Source: Roseivirga sp. UBA6061 (lineage in GTDB: Bacteria > Bacteroidota > Bacteroidia > Cytophagales > Cyclobacteriaceae). Taken from it: DNA of 64,000 bases. Both the position numbers and the translations under genes were made by a program. The notes under the pieces were generated by a model that was not told the origin of the DNA, ran no database searches, and was given only the letters and a program-made list of their open reading frames with translations. Within the stretch, counting starts at the first letter, position 1, and each line of letters opens with the position of its first letter. The stretch covers positions 46,381-110,380 of the forward strand of contig DIYF01000170.1 in the NCBI GenBank assembly GCA_002427745.1, in the 5' to 3' direction. This document shows positions 7,569-17,438 of the stretch, piece by piece.

Positions 7569-7598
7569 TGTTAATGCTCTGTTAATGCACTGTTAATG
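7569..7598. promoter_or_regulatory. Three phased direct repeats, probable OmpR/PhoB-type operator
   Basis: TGTTAATG occurs at 7569-7576, 7580-7587 and 7591-7598, a strict 11-bp period. OmpR/PhoB-family regulators bind head-to-tail to direct repeats spaced 11 bp (as in the pho box). The site sits between the divergent lipoprotein gene and the kinase-regulator operon that encodes an OmpR-family protein. Confidence 0.75.
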
Positions 7599-7622
7599 GC
7601 AGGCTGGTCTGGTTAAATTTGA

Positions 7623-7630
7623 TAGATTTG
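7623..7630 (+). promoter_or_regulatory. -7 promoter element of the two-component operon
   Basis: TAGATTTG matches the Bacteroidota TAnnTTTG -7 element, 13 bp before ATG 7643. No good -33 TTG is seen at the usual distance, which fits dependence on an activator at the repeats just upstream. Confidence 0.45.
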
Positions 7631-7642
7631 GACTGAAGCATT

Positions 7643-8968
7643 ATGAAAAAGGTCAGTCTTCCAGCCCTGTTATCCGTCCTGGCAATCTTCATACTGGCCA
7701 TTGCTCAGTTCTTCATAATCCGATATGCTTATCAGCTTAAGTATAGTGAGCTGGAATTCATATACAAGAACGTTTACGAGTATGCCAAGCCATTTTTTGA
7801 GGTGCAATGGGACTCGACTGATGAGCTTACCCAAAGCTACCTGGATAATCAATCATTAATTCAGGAAGGCCGGATTAACCGAACATACCTGTCTGAACTT
7901 CAGCGTTCATTCATCAATCAAGAGTTCATTTCCTCCAAGGTCAGCGAGTACTTCCAAAAGCGCGGTCTCCTGGATGAGGTAGAGTTCTCTCTGGTGATGC
8001 GAAACATAAGCCTGGAAATCAACGGAGAGAGCTACTTCCCTCCTGACCAGCAACAGGTTCTGGCCATATTGGGTGCCACCGGCCTGACTGAGCGAGGTAA
8101 TCTGGTTTACAGACATATCGCCAATTCAGAATATATTACTGTAGATTTCGACCTTTTCATCTACTTCCCCAACCGCACCTCCCTCCTGATCAGAGAAATG
8201 AAATGGGTAATTATTTTATCTGTCATCACCTTTACGTTGATCTCCTATGTGGCAGTATCGAACCTGATCAACTGGCAAAAACAAAAACAGCTTTCAGCAA
8301 TCAAGGATGACCTGATTGATCACATCTCTCATGAATTCAGAACTCCGATTACGAGCATTAATATCGCCAGTGACAGTATTCGGAACAACGGTAATGAGCT
8401 GGGCCTTATCCGGGTTATTGAAATATCAGGTATGATTAAAAGGCAGGGCTCGCGGCTTCAGAAGATGATTGACAACCTCCTAAATACCGCTTTTCTGGAT
8501 CAAAACCAGGAACTGAACAAGGAGGACATTGTAGCAGATGAATTTCTGAGAAGCTATCTGTCTGATGCGAAAGTACTGTCAGCACACTCAAAACTCAGTT
8601 TTCAAACAGACCTGCAGGCCGGAAACTCAGGGGTATCGCTGGATGTATTTCTTTTTGAATCAGCACTCAATAACCTGATAGACAATGCCATCAAATACTG
8701 CAGGCAGGACCCTGTCATTAAAATCGGTTCTAAACGAACTGAGGACGGATATCGGCTGTCCATCTCTGACAATGGTATCGGGATAGACCCGGCACACCTG
8801 GCTACTGTTTTTGAGAAGTTTCAAAGGTTTAATAAGTCCAGTCAAGGACTTGGACTCGGTCTTTATCACGTTCATGAGATCATTACACTGCATCAGGGCA
8901 GCATTGCTGTAGAAAGTAAGCCTGGTGTTGGTACTACATTCATCATTCAACTTCCATTAAATGGCTGA
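7643..8968 (+). CDS. Membrane sensor histidine kinase
   Basis: 441 residues. TM1 about residues 7-27, an extracytoplasmic sensor of about 160 residues with no recognised family, TM2 about 190-210, then HisKA with the phospho-accepting His near residue 230 in ISHEFRTPITSINIA. The HATPase_c domain shows NNLIDNAIKYC (N box), ISDNGIGIDP (G1), VFEKFQRFNK (F box) and GLGLGLYHV (G2). There is no HAMP domain; TM2 runs directly into the HisKA coiled coil. It overlaps the response regulator gene by 8 bp, so the two form an operon. Confidence 0.93.
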   Translation: MKKVSLPALLSVLAIFILAIAQFFIIRYAYQLKYSELEFIYKNVYEYAKPFFEVQWDSTDELTQSYLDNQSLIQEGRINRTYLSELQRSFINQEFISSKVSEYFQKRGLLDEVEFSLVMRNISLEINGESYFPPDQQQVLAILGATGLTERGNLVYRHIANSEYITVDFDLFIYFPNRTSLLIREMKWVIILSVITFTLISYVAVSNLINWQKQKQLSAIKDDLIDHISHEFRTPITSINIASDSIRNNGNELGLIRVIEISGMIKRQGSRLQKMIDNLLNTAFLDQNQELNKEDIVADEFLRSYLSDAKVLSAHSKLSFQTDLQAGNSGVSLDVFLFESALNNLIDNAIKYCRQDPVIKIGSKRTEDGYRLSISDNGIGIDPAHLATVFEKFQRFNKSSQGLGLGLYHVHEIITLHQGSIAVESKPGVGTTFIIQLPLNG

Positions 8969-9641
8969 TTTACTTCCTCCTGTTTTACTTGTAGAGGACG
9001 ACCGTGACCTCGGTAATATTCTGGCCGAATACCTGCGAATCAAGGGTTATAATGTGGAGTTGGTAACAGACGGGGAAACCGCGCTTACCATGCTTTCAAA
9101 CGACTGGCTGATTGTTATTCTGGATATTGCTTTACCAGGTATCTCAGGCTTTGAAGTAGCAGAAAAAATAAGAAAGAAAGGCCTTAACATGCCTTTTATC
9201 TTCCTAACGGCCAAAGGGCAGAAAAAAGACCGTATTCATGGTTTAAAACTGGGGGCTGATGACTATATCACCAAGCCTTTTGAGGTGGAAGAGCTCCTTT
9301 TGAGAGTTCAGAATATTTTAAAGCGAAGCGGAAATCAAACCTCTTCGGCCCGGGAAATCAATAATCTGAGGCTCGACTCTGAAAACCTGCATTTACAAGT
9401 GGGTGATCAATCATTTGATCTGACGGAGAAAGAAACCTTGCTTTTAGCCCTGTTCATTGATAATAAAGAACAACTGCTCAAGCGCGACTTTATACTCAAT
9501 GAAATATGGGGAGATGATGACTACTTCAACGGACGCAGCATGGACGTTTTCATTTCCAGGATCAGAAAATACATTGCCGGTTGCCCGGAGCTAAACCTGG
9601 TAAATGTCAGAGGAGTGGGATTCAGGCTTGAAACGCGCTGA
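8961..9641 (+). CDS. OmpR/PhoB-family response regulator
   Basis: 226 residues. The receiver domain has the acidic pair EDDRD near residue 12, the phospho-acceptor Asp near 55 (VILDIALPG), the conserved Thr in FLTAKG and Lys in ITKPFE. The C-terminal winged-helix DNA-binding domain shows FDLTEKETLLLALF and GRSMDVFISRIRKYI, ending NVRGVGFRLE. The start overlaps the kinase gene by 8 bp. The TGA stop abuts the stop of the convergent bshB1 gene (TGATCA at 9639-9644). Likely targets are its own operon and the divergent lipoprotein-TPR pair through the 11-bp repeats. Confidence 0.93.
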   Translation: MADLLPPVLLVEDDRDLGNILAEYLRIKGYNVELVTDGETALTMLSNDWLIVILDIALPGISGFEVAEKIRKKGLNMPFIFLTAKGQKKDRIHGLKLGADDYITKPFEVEELLLRVQNILKRSGNQTSSAREINNLRLDSENLHLQVGDQSFDLTEKETLLLALFIDNKEQLLKRDFILNEIWGDDDYFNGRSMDVFISRIRKYIAGCPELNLVNVRGVGFRLETR

Positions 9642-10358
9642 TCAAATAAGATCGAAAGGGCTTTTGACCCCTATCGTGCGCTCAATGTTGAAGCCCTCAC
9701 CATATTTGGCTCCAATCAGGTGACCATAGTGTATGGCCCTGGCCTCAATCATATTGATGAATTCGGGTGAAGAGATATAGGTATTCTCTTCTTTGCTGTT
9801 CGGGTCAAAAAACTGAGATTTAAAGGCTTTAATAGACTCCATTTTAGTTTCCCAGACATCGCTGACATCTACGATAAAATCAGGCTCAGAAGGAATACTC
9901 TGTATATAGTGATACACGATCTTCGGACGCCAGTGTGCTTGTTTTTCTCCGTCCAGCTCAGTTTCTATCATCTTCAGGCCTGACAGGAAGCAAGCCTCTT
10001 TGGAAAGCTCAGAAGCTCTGCCATGATCAGGGTGCCTGTCGTTGTAGGCGTTGGCAAGCACAATATCCGGCCTGTACTTTCTGATCATCTGAATAACAGC
10101 CAGCTGATGCTCCTCATCATTCTTAAAAAAGCCATCCCGAAATCCCAGGTTTTCCCGCGCACTCAGTCCCAATATCTCACCGGAAGCTTTGGCTTCGGCC
10201 TCTCTGATCTCAGGCGTTCCCCTGGTGCCCAGCTCTCCCCTCGTAAAGTCGATAATTCCTGCTTTCTTACCATCTGCTATAGCCCTGAGGAGCGTACCTG
10301 AGCTCGCGAGTTCTACATCATCAGGGTGGGCTGCCAGTGCCAGTATATCCAGTTTCAT
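9642..10358 (-). CDS. bshB1: Bacillithiol biosynthesis deacetylase BshB1
   Basis: 238 residues from ATG 10358 (MKLDILALAAHPDDVELASS). A PIG-L/LmbE-fold Zn hydrolase that deacetylates GlcNAc-malate to GlcN-malate, the second step of bacillithiol synthesis. The Zn ligands are in AAHPDDVE and in NDRHPDHGRASEL; LDFTRGELGTRGT-like sequence (IDFTRGELGTRGT) and GEGFNIERTIGVKSPFDLI are typical of BshB1 rather than other PIG-L enzymes. An upstream in-frame start at 10388 would read into the trxB terminator. It follows trxB on the same strand, a functional link through thiol redox control. Confidence 0.9.
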   Translation of the reverse strand: MKLDILALAAHPDDVELASSGTLLRAIADGKKAGIIDFTRGELGTRGTPEIREAEAKASGEILGLSARENLGFRDGFFKNDEEHQLAVIQMIRKYRPDIVLANAYNDRHPDHGRASELSKEACFLSGLKMIETELDGEKQAHWRPKIVYHYIQSIPSEPDFIVDVSDVWETKMESIKAFKSQFFDPNSKEENTYISSPEFINMIEARAIHYGHLIGAKYGEGFNIERTIGVKSPFDLI

Positions 10359-10376
10359 AGAGAATGCTTTTATATG

Positions 10377-10405
10377 AAAAAACCGCAACGATACGCTGCG
10401 GTTTT
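10377..10405 (-). terminator. Intrinsic terminator of trxB
   Basis: AAAACCGC...GCGGTTTT stem (10379-10386 / 10398-10405) with flanking A/T runs, between trxB and bshB1 on the minus strand. Confidence 0.75.
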
Positions 10406-10423
10406 AATAGTCTTTTGGTTTTG

Positions 10424-11377
10424 TTACTCGGCTACGACTTCCATTTCTTTCGCGGCCAGGAAACGTTCTGCATCGAGTGCTCCCATACAGCCTGTTCCTG
10501 CAGCAGTAACGGCTTGTCTGTATACTCTGTCTGCAGCATCACCCGTAGCAAAAACACCTTCCACATTCGTATGCGAAGTGCCAGGTTTTACTTCCAGGTA
10601 ACCCGTTTCGTCCATGTCCAGCCAGCCTTTGAAGATGTCAGTATTGGGTTTATGGCCAATAGCCACGAAAAAGCCTTTTACATCAATTTCCGTCTTTTCT
10701 CCCGTCTTGTTATTCACCAGTCTTGCACCGGTAACGCCTGTCGCATCTCCGGTAATCTCCTCGGTTTCCGTATTCCAGAGCACTTCGATATTGGGTGTAT
10801 TCAAAACACGCTGCTGCATGATCTTGGAAGCTCTCATTTCATCTCTCCTAACGATCATGTACACCTTGGGGCAAAGGTTTGCCAGGTAGGTTGCCTCTTC
10901 TGCTGCTGTATCACCGGCACCCACTACGGCTACCTGCTGGCCCTTGTAGAAAAAGCCGTCACAAACAGCACAGGCTGAAACTCCTTTATTGGCATAAGTT
11001 TCTTCAGAAGGAAGTCCAAGATATTTGGCAGAAGCACCGGTAGAAATGATTACTGACTCAGCGGTAATCTCATGATTATCATCTACCCACACTTTCAACG
11101 GATAGCCTGAAAAGTCTACTTTGGTGGCAAGGCCATATCGCAAATCAGTACCAAACCTTTCAGCCTGCTGCTGAAAATCCACCATCATCTGCGGACCATT
11201 GATTCCCTCAGGATATCCGGGATAATTTTCCACATCATTTGTAGTAGTCAACTGACCACCTGGCTGGCCGCCTGTATAGAGTACAGGCTTCAGTCCTGCT
11301 CTGGCTGCATAGATTGCTGCGGTATAACCTGCCGGTCCTGAACCAATGATCAATACCTTTACATCTTCCTTTGTCAT
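10424..11377 (-). CDS. trxB: Thioredoxin-disulfide reductase
   Basis: 317 residues, typical low-Mr thioredoxin reductase. It transfers electrons from NADPH through FAD to thioredoxin in the cytoplasm. The FAD-binding GSGPAGYTAAIYAARAG is at about residues 12-28, the redox-active CAVC at about 136-139 (SACAVCDGFFYKG), NADPH-binding VVGAGDTAAEEATYLA at about 151-166, and the C-terminal FAD motif GVFATGDAADRVYRQA. Length and motif order are normal. It is separated from bshB1 by a terminator. Confidence 0.97.
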   Translation of the reverse strand: MTKEDVKVLIIGSGPAGYTAAIYAARAGLKPVLYTGGQPGGQLTTTNDVENYPGYPEGINGPQMMVDFQQQAERFGTDLRYGLATKVDFSGYPLKVWVDDNHEITAESVIISTGASAKYLGLPSEETYANKGVSACAVCDGFFYKGQQVAVVGAGDTAAEEATYLANLCPKVYMIVRRDEMRASKIMQQRVLNTPNIEVLWNTETEEITGDATGVTGARLVNNKTGEKTEIDVKGFFVAIGHKPNTDIFKGWLDMDETGYLEVKPGTSHTNVEGVFATGDAADRVYRQAVTAAGTGCMGALDAERFLAAKEMEVVAE

Positions 11378-11560
11378 ATCTCCAATTTCTAAGTCTTCAA
11401 AGCTAAGGGTTTAACAGCTTTCGGTCAATATTAAGTTCCCTTTAAAACGAATACGAAAGGGGCTTGTTTAACCCTACCGAATAGTCAATAAAAAAGGGGC
11501 AGAAATGGTTCAATTAAAGAGGTAATTCATAAAGCAGGCGCTTCATAATACCCAGGAAAT

Positions 11561-11584
11561 GAAAAAGGCCTCCAAATGGAGGCC
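11561..11584 (-). terminator. Intrinsic terminator of rpoD
   Basis: GGCCTCC-AAAT-GGAGGCC perfect 7-bp stem (11567-11584), followed on the minus strand by TTTTT, 25 bp past the rpoD stop. Confidence 0.9.
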
Positions 11585-11608
11585 CTGAATATTATTGCTA
11601 AGAAATTT

Positions 11609-12472
11609 TTAACCTAAATATGGTTTTAAAGCCTTGCTTCTTGATGTGTGACGCAATCTTCTGATCGCTTTCTCCTTGATCTGCCTTACACGCTCACGTG
11701 TCAGGTTGAACTTCTCACCAATCTCTTCCAGTGTCATGGAGTGCTCTCCATTCAACCCGAAGTACAGTGTAATTACGTCAGCTTCTCTCTGAGTGAGTGT
11801 TGAGAGGGCACGTTGTACCTCTCTTCTCAATGAGTCGTTCATCAGGCCGGTATCCGGCTTTTCCTCAGAGTCATTTTCCAATACGTCAAGCAAGCTATTT
11901 TCTTCTCCCTGTACAAAGGGAGCATCCATTGATACGTGTCTTCCGGAAATCTTCATTGTATCCACTACCTCATTGGTAGTTACCTCAAGCACTTCTGCTA
12001 ATTCATCCGGTGAAGGTTCACGCTCAAACTTTTGCTCAAGCTCAGAAAATGTTTTTGAGATTTTGTTCAACGAACCTACCCTGTTCAATGGAAGACGTAC
12101 AATCCTTGACTGCTCGGCCAAAGCCTGCAGAATAGACTGACGAATCCACCATACTGCGTAAGAAATGAACTTAAAACCTCTCGTTTCATCAAAACGCTGT
12201 GCAGCTTTAATTAACCCCAGATTACCCTCGTTAATCAAATCACCCAAAGACAATCCCTGATTCTGGTATTGCTTCGCCACAGAAACCACGAAACGGAGGT
12301 TGGCCTTGGTCAGCTTTTCAAGCGCTAACTGGTCTCCCTCACGGATTCTCTTGGCCAAGTCTACCTCTTCATCAGGAGTCAAAAGATCTACTTTACCGAT
12401 CTCCTGAAGGTACTTGTCCAGAGATTGTGACTCTCTGTTGGTGATTTGCTTACTAATCTTAAGCTGTCTCAT
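11609..12472 (-). CDS. rpoD: Primary RNA polymerase sigma factor (sigma-70 family)
   Basis: 287 residues. It lacks the long region 1.1, as is usual for the Bacteroidota housekeeping sigma factor. Region 1.2 [20 protein letters not shown]; region 2 with [39 protein letters not shown] and [20 protein letters not shown] (-10 recognition and melting); region 3; region 4 [20 protein letters not shown] for the -33 element. It ends in KALKPYLG. It directs transcription from TTTG / TAnnTTTG promoters such as those mapped here at the tRNA genes. Single gene with its own terminator. Confidence 0.96.
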   Translation of the reverse strand: MRQLKISKQITNRESQSLDKYLQEIGKVDLLTPDEEVDLAKRIREGDQLALEKLTKANLRFVVSVAKQYQNQGLSLGDLINEGNLGLIKAAQRFDETRGFKFISYAVWWIRQSILQALAEQSRIVRLPLNRVGSLNKISKTFSELEQKFEREPSPDELAEVLEVTTNEVVDTMKISGRHVSMDAPFVQGEENSLLDVLENDSEEKPDTGLMNDSLRREVQRALSTLTQREADVITLYFGLNGEHSMTLEEIGEKFNLTRERVRQIKEKAIRRLRHTSRSKALKPYLG

Positions 12473-12567
12473 TCAATTATTTTGGGTTTAACTATAATCC
12501 ACAATTGTGAACACTTAGTAAAGTAAGAAAAGTTCCTTCTTTTCCAAGTGTTCATTCACTGGTTTTT

Positions 12568-14697
12568 TTAATCCTTCTTCTTCTCAGGTCTTGGCAGCAA
12601 CACCTTTCTTGAGAGTCTGAATTTACCCGTCTTTTTGTCGATGCCTATCAACTTCACGGTAACGTCTTCGCCTACTTCCATAACACCATCCATCTTCTCT
12701 AAACGTTCCCATTTGATTTCAGATATATGAAGCAGACCATCTTTTCCTGGCATGAACTCAATAAATGCACCAAAAGGCATGATGGATTTCACTTTTCCTT
12801 CATAAACCGCTCCTTCTTCAGGTACAGCCACGATGCCTTTTACCCTACCCAGGGCGGCCATCATTGATTCTTTATCAGAAGCAAAGATGGTAACAACACC
12901 ATTGTTGGCTTCTTCTTCGATGATCACGGTAGCACCGGTTTCTTTCTGAATCTCCTGAACTACTTTACCGCCTGGTCCGATTACCGCACCAATCTGATCT
13001 TTTTCAATGATCACCTTCTCACTTCTCGGTACATGTGCCTTAAAGTCTTCTCTTGGCTCAGTAATGGCTTTCTTCATCTCTCCAAGGATATGAAGTCTAC
13101 CCTCTTTGGCCTGGTTCAGTGCTTTTTCCAGCACTTCGTAAGAAAGACCATCTACTTTGATATCCATCTGACAAGCCGTAATACCATTCTCTGTTCCGGT
13201 TACTTTAAAGTCCATATCTCCCAGGTGATCCTCATCTCCGAGGATATCTGAAAGAATGGCGTACTTACCGGTTTCACTATCAGAGATCATCCCCATAGCA
13301 ATACCAGAAACAGGTGCCTTGATTTTAACACCCGTATCCATCATCGCCATAGTGCCGGCACACACTGTTGCCATAGATGAAGATCCGTTTGATTCTAAGA
13401 TATCAGATACTATTCTGATTGTATAAGGGTTTTGTTCAGGATCTGGCAATACTTTTTTCAAAGCGCGCATCGCCAGGTTTCCGTGACCAACCTCTCTTCT
13501 GCCCGGACCTCTGTTAGGTCGTACCTCTCCGGTAGAGAAACCGGGGAAGTTGTAATGCAAGATGAATTTGTTGTAACCAGACTCAGTGGCACCGTCAATC
13601 ATTTGCTCATCGAGCTTAGTACCTAATGTACATGAGGTGAGTGACTGGGTTTCTCCTCTGGTGAACACTGCAGAACCGTGCGCAGATGGCAGGTAGTCTG
13701 TTTCACACCAGATAGGTCTGATTTCGTTGAACTCACGACCATCCAGTCTCTTAGAGCTATCCAGCACAAAATTTCTGGCAGCACTTTTATGAATTTTCTT
13801 GAAGTACTGATTGATCACAAAGCCATCGTACTCGTGGTCTTCAGGAAGTGCTTCCAGCCACTCTTCTTTGATAGCTTTGACATCTTTACTTCTTACTGAC
13901 TTGTCTGCAGTTTGCTTAGACACTGCAGCATATAATTTATCGTAAAGCTCTGACTGCATTTTCTCCAGCAGGGCTTCGTCTTTCTTTTCGTGATCGTACT
14001 CGCGTTTTTCAGTCGCACCGGCCTCTTCGGCCATTTCGATCTGAGCAGCACATTGTAACTTGATGGCCTCATGAGCTACTTTCATAGCCTCGAGCATATC
14101 TGCTTCAGACACCTCGTTCATCTCTCCTTCCACCATCATGATGTTGTCTTTATCAGCAGCAACGATGATTTCGAGGTCAGATTCTCCGGCAATCGTCTTG
14201 GAAGGGTTCACTTTGAACTCACCTTCGTGTTTCACCACCCTTACTTCTGATATAGGACCGTTGAAAGGAATATCAGAAACAGCAAGAGCTGAAGAAGCGG
14301 CCAGGGCAGCCAGGGAATCAGGCATTACGTTCTCGTCATGCGAGATCATAGAGATCATTACCTGAGTATCAGCATGATAATCATCCGGGAACAAAGGTCT
14401 TAAAGCCCTGTCTACCAAACGGCAAATCAGTACTTCGTGATCTGAAAGTCTTCCTTCTCTTTTGAGGAAACCACCGGGAATCTTTCCGGCTCCTGCAAAC
14501 TTTTCCTGGTAGTCAACTGAGAGGGGCAGGAAGTCTACATCCTCTTTAGCATCCTGAGAAGATACTACTGTTGCCAGCAACATGGTGTTGCCTTGTCGAA
14601 CGACAACCGATCCGTCTGCTTGTTTTGCGAGTTTTCCGGTTTCGATTGTGATCGTGTTGCCATCGTTCATATCGATGGTCTTTGTAATTACATTCAT
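12568..14697 (-). CDS. pnp: Polyribonucleotide nucleotidyltransferase
   Basis: 709 residues: two RNase PH-like domains joined by a helical domain, then KH and S1 RNA-binding domains. It degrades RNA 3' to 5' phosphorolytically. Visible: [20 protein letters not shown], the second core domain with [28 protein letters not shown] and [12 protein letters not shown], the KH motif [15 protein letters not shown] near residue 570, and S1 sequence [20 protein letters not shown]. It lies just downstream of rpsO, the classical rpsO-pnp arrangement. Confidence 0.97.
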   Translation of the reverse strand: MNVITKTIDMNDGNTITIETGKLAKQADGSVVVRQGNTMLLATVVSSQDAKEDVDFLPLSVDYQEKFAGAGKIPGGFLKREGRLSDHEVLICRLVDRALRPLFPDDYHADTQVMISMISHDENVMPDSLAALAASSALAVSDIPFNGPISEVRVVKHEGEFKVNPSKTIAGESDLEIIVAADKDNIMMVEGEMNEVSEADMLEAMKVAHEAIKLQCAAQIEMAEEAGATEKREYDHEKKDEALLEKMQSELYDKLYAAVSKQTADKSVRSKDVKAIKEEWLEALPEDHEYDGFVINQYFKKIHKSAARNFVLDSSKRLDGREFNEIRPIWCETDYLPSAHGSAVFTRGETQSLTSCTLGTKLDEQMIDGATESGYNKFILHYNFPGFSTGEVRPNRGPGRREVGHGNLAMRALKKVLPDPEQNPYTIRIVSDILESNGSSSMATVCAGTMAMMDTGVKIKAPVSGIAMGMISDSETGKYAILSDILGDEDHLGDMDFKVTGTENGITACQMDIKVDGLSYEVLEKALNQAKEGRLHILGEMKKAITEPREDFKAHVPRSEKVIIEKDQIGAVIGPGGKVVQEIQKETGATVIIEEEANNGVVTIFASDKESMMAALGRVKGIVAVPEEGAVYEGKVKSIMPFGAFIEFMPGKDGLLHISEIKWERLEKMDGVMEVGEDVTVKLIGIDKKTGKFRLSRKVLLPRPEKKKD

Positions 14698-14850
14698 CTT
14701 TTACTTTTTTCTTAAACAGCGAATGCTCAAAAGCGGAATCTGCTCAAAGGATCATAGGCACCTTTTTACAAATTCTGATCGTTCTTTTCAGCACATAAAA
14801 TTTCTAAAATCAAGCGGACAACCAACAATAACCTGCAGCTTGAATGGGGA

Positions 14851-14884
14851 AAAGAGAAGGGAATCCTTTTCAGAACTCCCTTCT
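14851..14884 (-). terminator. Hairpin between rpsO and pnp
   Basis: AGAAGGGA (14855-14862) pairs with TCCCTTCT (14877-14884) around a 14-base loop; on the minus strand it is followed by TCTTTTCCCC. It may be a terminator, or an attenuator or processing site like the one known between rpsO and pnp in Escherichia coli. Confidence 0.5.
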
Positions 14885-14890
14885 TATTAA

Positions 14891-15166
14891 TTATTTACGT
14901 AATCCTAATTCGGCAATGATTGCTCTGTATCTCTCGATATCCTTTCTGTAAAGGTAATCGAGCAGGCTTCTTCTCTTACCGACCAGTTTTAAAAGACCGA
15001 GCCTTGAAGAGTGGTCTTTTTTGTTAGTTTTCAAATGCTCCGTCAGGTGGCTGATGCGGTAGGTAAAAAGTGCAATCTGAGATTCAGGTGATCCTGTATC
15101 TTGTTTTGACTTTAACCGACCATGATTCTCAAACAGCTCCTCTTTCTTCTCACTAGATAAATACAT
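14891..15166 (-). CDS. rpsO: 30S ribosomal protein S15
   Basis: 91 residues, close to the usual 89. Family sequence is clear: [20 protein letters not shown], then [20 protein letters not shown], then [16 protein letters not shown]. It binds 16S rRNA early in 30S assembly. It precedes pnp with 193 bp between them that hold a hairpin. Confidence 0.97.
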   Translation of the reverse strand: MYLSSEKKEELFENHGRLKSKQDTGSPESQIALFTYRISHLTEHLKTNKKDHSSRLGLLKLVGKRRSLLDYLYRKDIERYRAIIAELGLRK

Positions 15167-15235
15167 GCTTAGCTAAAATTAAATTATTCTATAAAAACAG
15201 CCGCAAAGGTAGCCCTTTGCTCAACAATTACCAAA

Positions 15236-16957
15236 TCAGGCTGTTTTTAATTCCCGTCTCTTCTGGAAGAGAGATTTGACTTTAAGCCACCAGCCATGAT
15301 AGACATCCGGCTCAAACAGTCGGGCATCATTTCGGGCCTGTCTCAGGAAGAAAAGCCCAAAGGGAAGCAGCACTGCATTAGAGATCCAAACCGCTACTGC
15401 AGGGTCAAAAACGCCTTCTTTGCCCCATTTATCCCCGGTGGTATTGAGGATGTAGTAAATGAGGAAAAAGATAACAGAAACAATTACCGGCAGACCTAAG
15501 CCGCCCTTTTTGATAATGGCTCCGATGGGTGCTCCGATCAAAAACATAATCAGACAGGCCAGTGAGCGTGCCATCTGTTGATTCTTCGTCACCAGGAATT
15601 TGCGCTGGTCCCGCTTAAGTGATTCAAGGCTGGTTGCCCTGTTTTTAAGCAGGTTTCGCATGGTGCGGGAATTATTAATACCATGACTGAGTGCACTGAT
15701 CTCTTTGGTGTTATTAGCCGTTTTGCTGGTATCATTAAAGGTGTTATAAAACTTCGCCAGGTTTTCCTCTTTGGTATACACCCTGAATTTCTTTTCTACC
15801 TTTTCCTTTGCATTAAAGCCTTCGAGCTGTTTCCCTTTTATAACACGCTGACCTTTAGAAGCAATTTGCTGTTCGCGCGCCTGGGCTCTGCCTTCAGGTG
15901 TATTCAGCGAGTTGGCCTTATCAATAGGTTTATTGGCATTTAGGGTAGAGACAGAGTCTGGTTTTGTCGTTACGGGTCTCCTGGCATCCCTCAATGAATC
16001 ATAACGAGCGCGATTATCGCTCAACTCTTTAGGAATTACATTCTTTCTGATAAAATGATATCTGAAGGTATTGCTGATATCGTTGAACATCCTTTCCTGC
16101 CCAACATAATAGTCCCGTTGCATAGAATCTACGCCCACAATCAAATCATGACGGGTTTGCACCAGCCTGGATCGCCTGAAAAGACTCTCATCCGTATCAT
16201 TCATATCAAATGAAGACAAATCGAATACGATCTTATTCTGATCAAATTCATCTCGCTTGAACTGACCACCATCCACCCGGTCCTGGTATTTCTCTTTGTA
16301 GGCCTCCTCATAACGGATTCCGTTGAAGAGTTCCAGCGCCAGATAGCGCTGATTCATAAACGAATACATCAGCCCTGAGTCAGCGAGAATCACATTCCGA
16401 TTACCTGTACCGTTGTTGCCCACGTGGTCATAGATAATGATATCCTTCAACTGCTCATCTCCTACCTTCTCATTTACTTTAATACTGTACCCGGGAATTC
16501 CATCATAGAACACCCCCTCTTTAATATCCAGAGCGGGCTTTTTAGTCCGCATATCCCATAAGAGACTATAGGTCTTGAGGTTAATCTTAGGCACCAGTTG
16601 GGTATTGGAATAGTAGGTGAAGCCCGTAAGCATCAGTACAAAAACAAAAATCGGTAAGAGCGAACGAACCAGAGAGATACCAGAGCTTTTTACAGCGGTG
16701 AGTTCAGAATGCTCTCCGAGATTGCCAAAAGTCATGATAGCACTGAGTAATACCGCTAAAGGGAAAGCGTCAGGAGAACTGGAAACAGAAAAGTAGAAGA
16801 TCAGCTCACCAAACACCGCAAGACTGAGGCCTTTTCCCATGATTTGATCAAAGTACTTTAGCAACGTAACCAGTAGTAGAATAAAATCTACAACGATGAG
16901 GGTAAGTAAGAATGGCCCGATAAAAGAACCAAAAACCAGCTTATCAATCTTCTTCAT
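15236..16957 (-). CDS. LptF/LptG-family permease (YjgP/YjgQ)
   Basis: 573 residues, much longer than the about 360 of proteobacterial LptF or LptG. The family pair forms the inner-membrane part of the lipopolysaccharide transporter with LptB. TM segments lie near residues 12-34, 55-75 and 95-120, and three to four more between about 470 and 555 (CLIMFLIGAPIGAIIKKGGL, VIVSVIFFLIYYILN, AVWISNAVLLPFGLFFL). The central soluble part contains the beta-jellyroll (KPALDIKEGVFYDGIPGYSI) plus an inserted polar, Lys/Arg-rich region of about 150-200 residues that is not in the short homologues. Whether it is the F or G subunit cannot be decided from this. Confidence 0.85.
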   Translation of the reverse strand: MKKIDKLVFGSFIGPFLLTLIVVDFILLLVTLLKYFDQIMGKGLSLAVFGELIFYFSVSSSPDAFPLAVLLSAIMTFGNLGEHSELTAVKSSGISLVRSLLPIFVFVLMLTGFTYYSNTQLVPKINLKTYSLLWDMRTKKPALDIKEGVFYDGIPGYSIKVNEKVGDEQLKDIIIYDHVGNNGTGNRNVILADSGLMYSFMNQRYLALELFNGIRYEEAYKEKYQDRVDGGQFKRDEFDQNKIVFDLSSFDMNDTDESLFRRSRLVQTRHDLIVGVDSMQRDYYVGQERMFNDISNTFRYHFIRKNVIPKELSDNRARYDSLRDARRPVTTKPDSVSTLNANKPIDKANSLNTPEGRAQAREQQIASKGQRVIKGKQLEGFNAKEKVEKKFRVYTKEENLAKFYNTFNDTSKTANNTKEISALSHGINNSRTMRNLLKNRATSLESLKRDQRKFLVTKNQQMARSLACLIMFLIGAPIGAIIKKGGLGLPVIVSVIFFLIYYILNTTGDKWGKEGVFDPAVAVWISNAVLLPFGLFFLRQARNDARLFEPDVYHGWWLKVKSLFQKRRELKTA

Positions 16958-17042
16958 GCCGTCCTGAATGCTGATGTACTAAACAAACATCATGCCTTTA
17001 ACCAGATTGACAAAGAAAATAATATTACAAATAGAAATGGAA

Positions 17043-17438
17043 TCAGCCGCCAATTAATTCTTTGAGACTGTACACGATATTTTCCCAAAGGTCTTGTTGT
17101 TCTTCGGGGTCATCGAGGTTGGAGTAGTCAGTAATCTGGAGAAATACAGATTGCGTAAGTTCGTTGACATTGAGTTTGAGTTCAATGTATGCAGGATCAT
17201 CCTCGTCTTCCTCTGTTTCCGGTAGAAACTCAAATTTGACATGATGGTTAGTACGCTGACCTGCCTTCCTTGCCTTGTGATCTTCCCCATCCCAATGAAA
17301 GCTGAAGACCTTATCTTCATTGATGTTTACATCATCTGCAAACCATTGTGCCAGTCCACTGGCAGTACTGATATATGGGAAAAGCATCTTGCTCGATGCG
17401 TTTACTTCAAACTCCGTAATAAACTTCTTCTTTCCCAT
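17043..17438 (-). CDS. START-like domain protein
   Basis: 131 residues, small, acidic and cytoplasmic (no signal peptide). It has the SRPBCC/AHSA1-like opening KFITEFEVNASSKMLFPYIS, then SGLAQWFADDVN, matching the Bacteroidota 'START-like' family, a helix-grip fold likely to bind a hydrophobic ligand. It lies upstream of the Lpt-type permease gene on the same strand with an 85-bp gap. Function is unknown. Confidence 0.75.
   Translation of the reverse strand: MGKKKFITEFEVNASSKMLFPYISTASGLAQWFADDVNINEDKVFSFHWDGEDHKARKAGQRTNHHVKFEFLPETEEDEDDPAYIELKLNVNELTQSVFLQITDYSNLDDPEEQQDLWENIVYSLKELIGG

Noticed and set aside
10364..10978. 204-residue ORF on the plus strand
   Set aside because: Antisense to trxB and its terminator; no coherent protein features.
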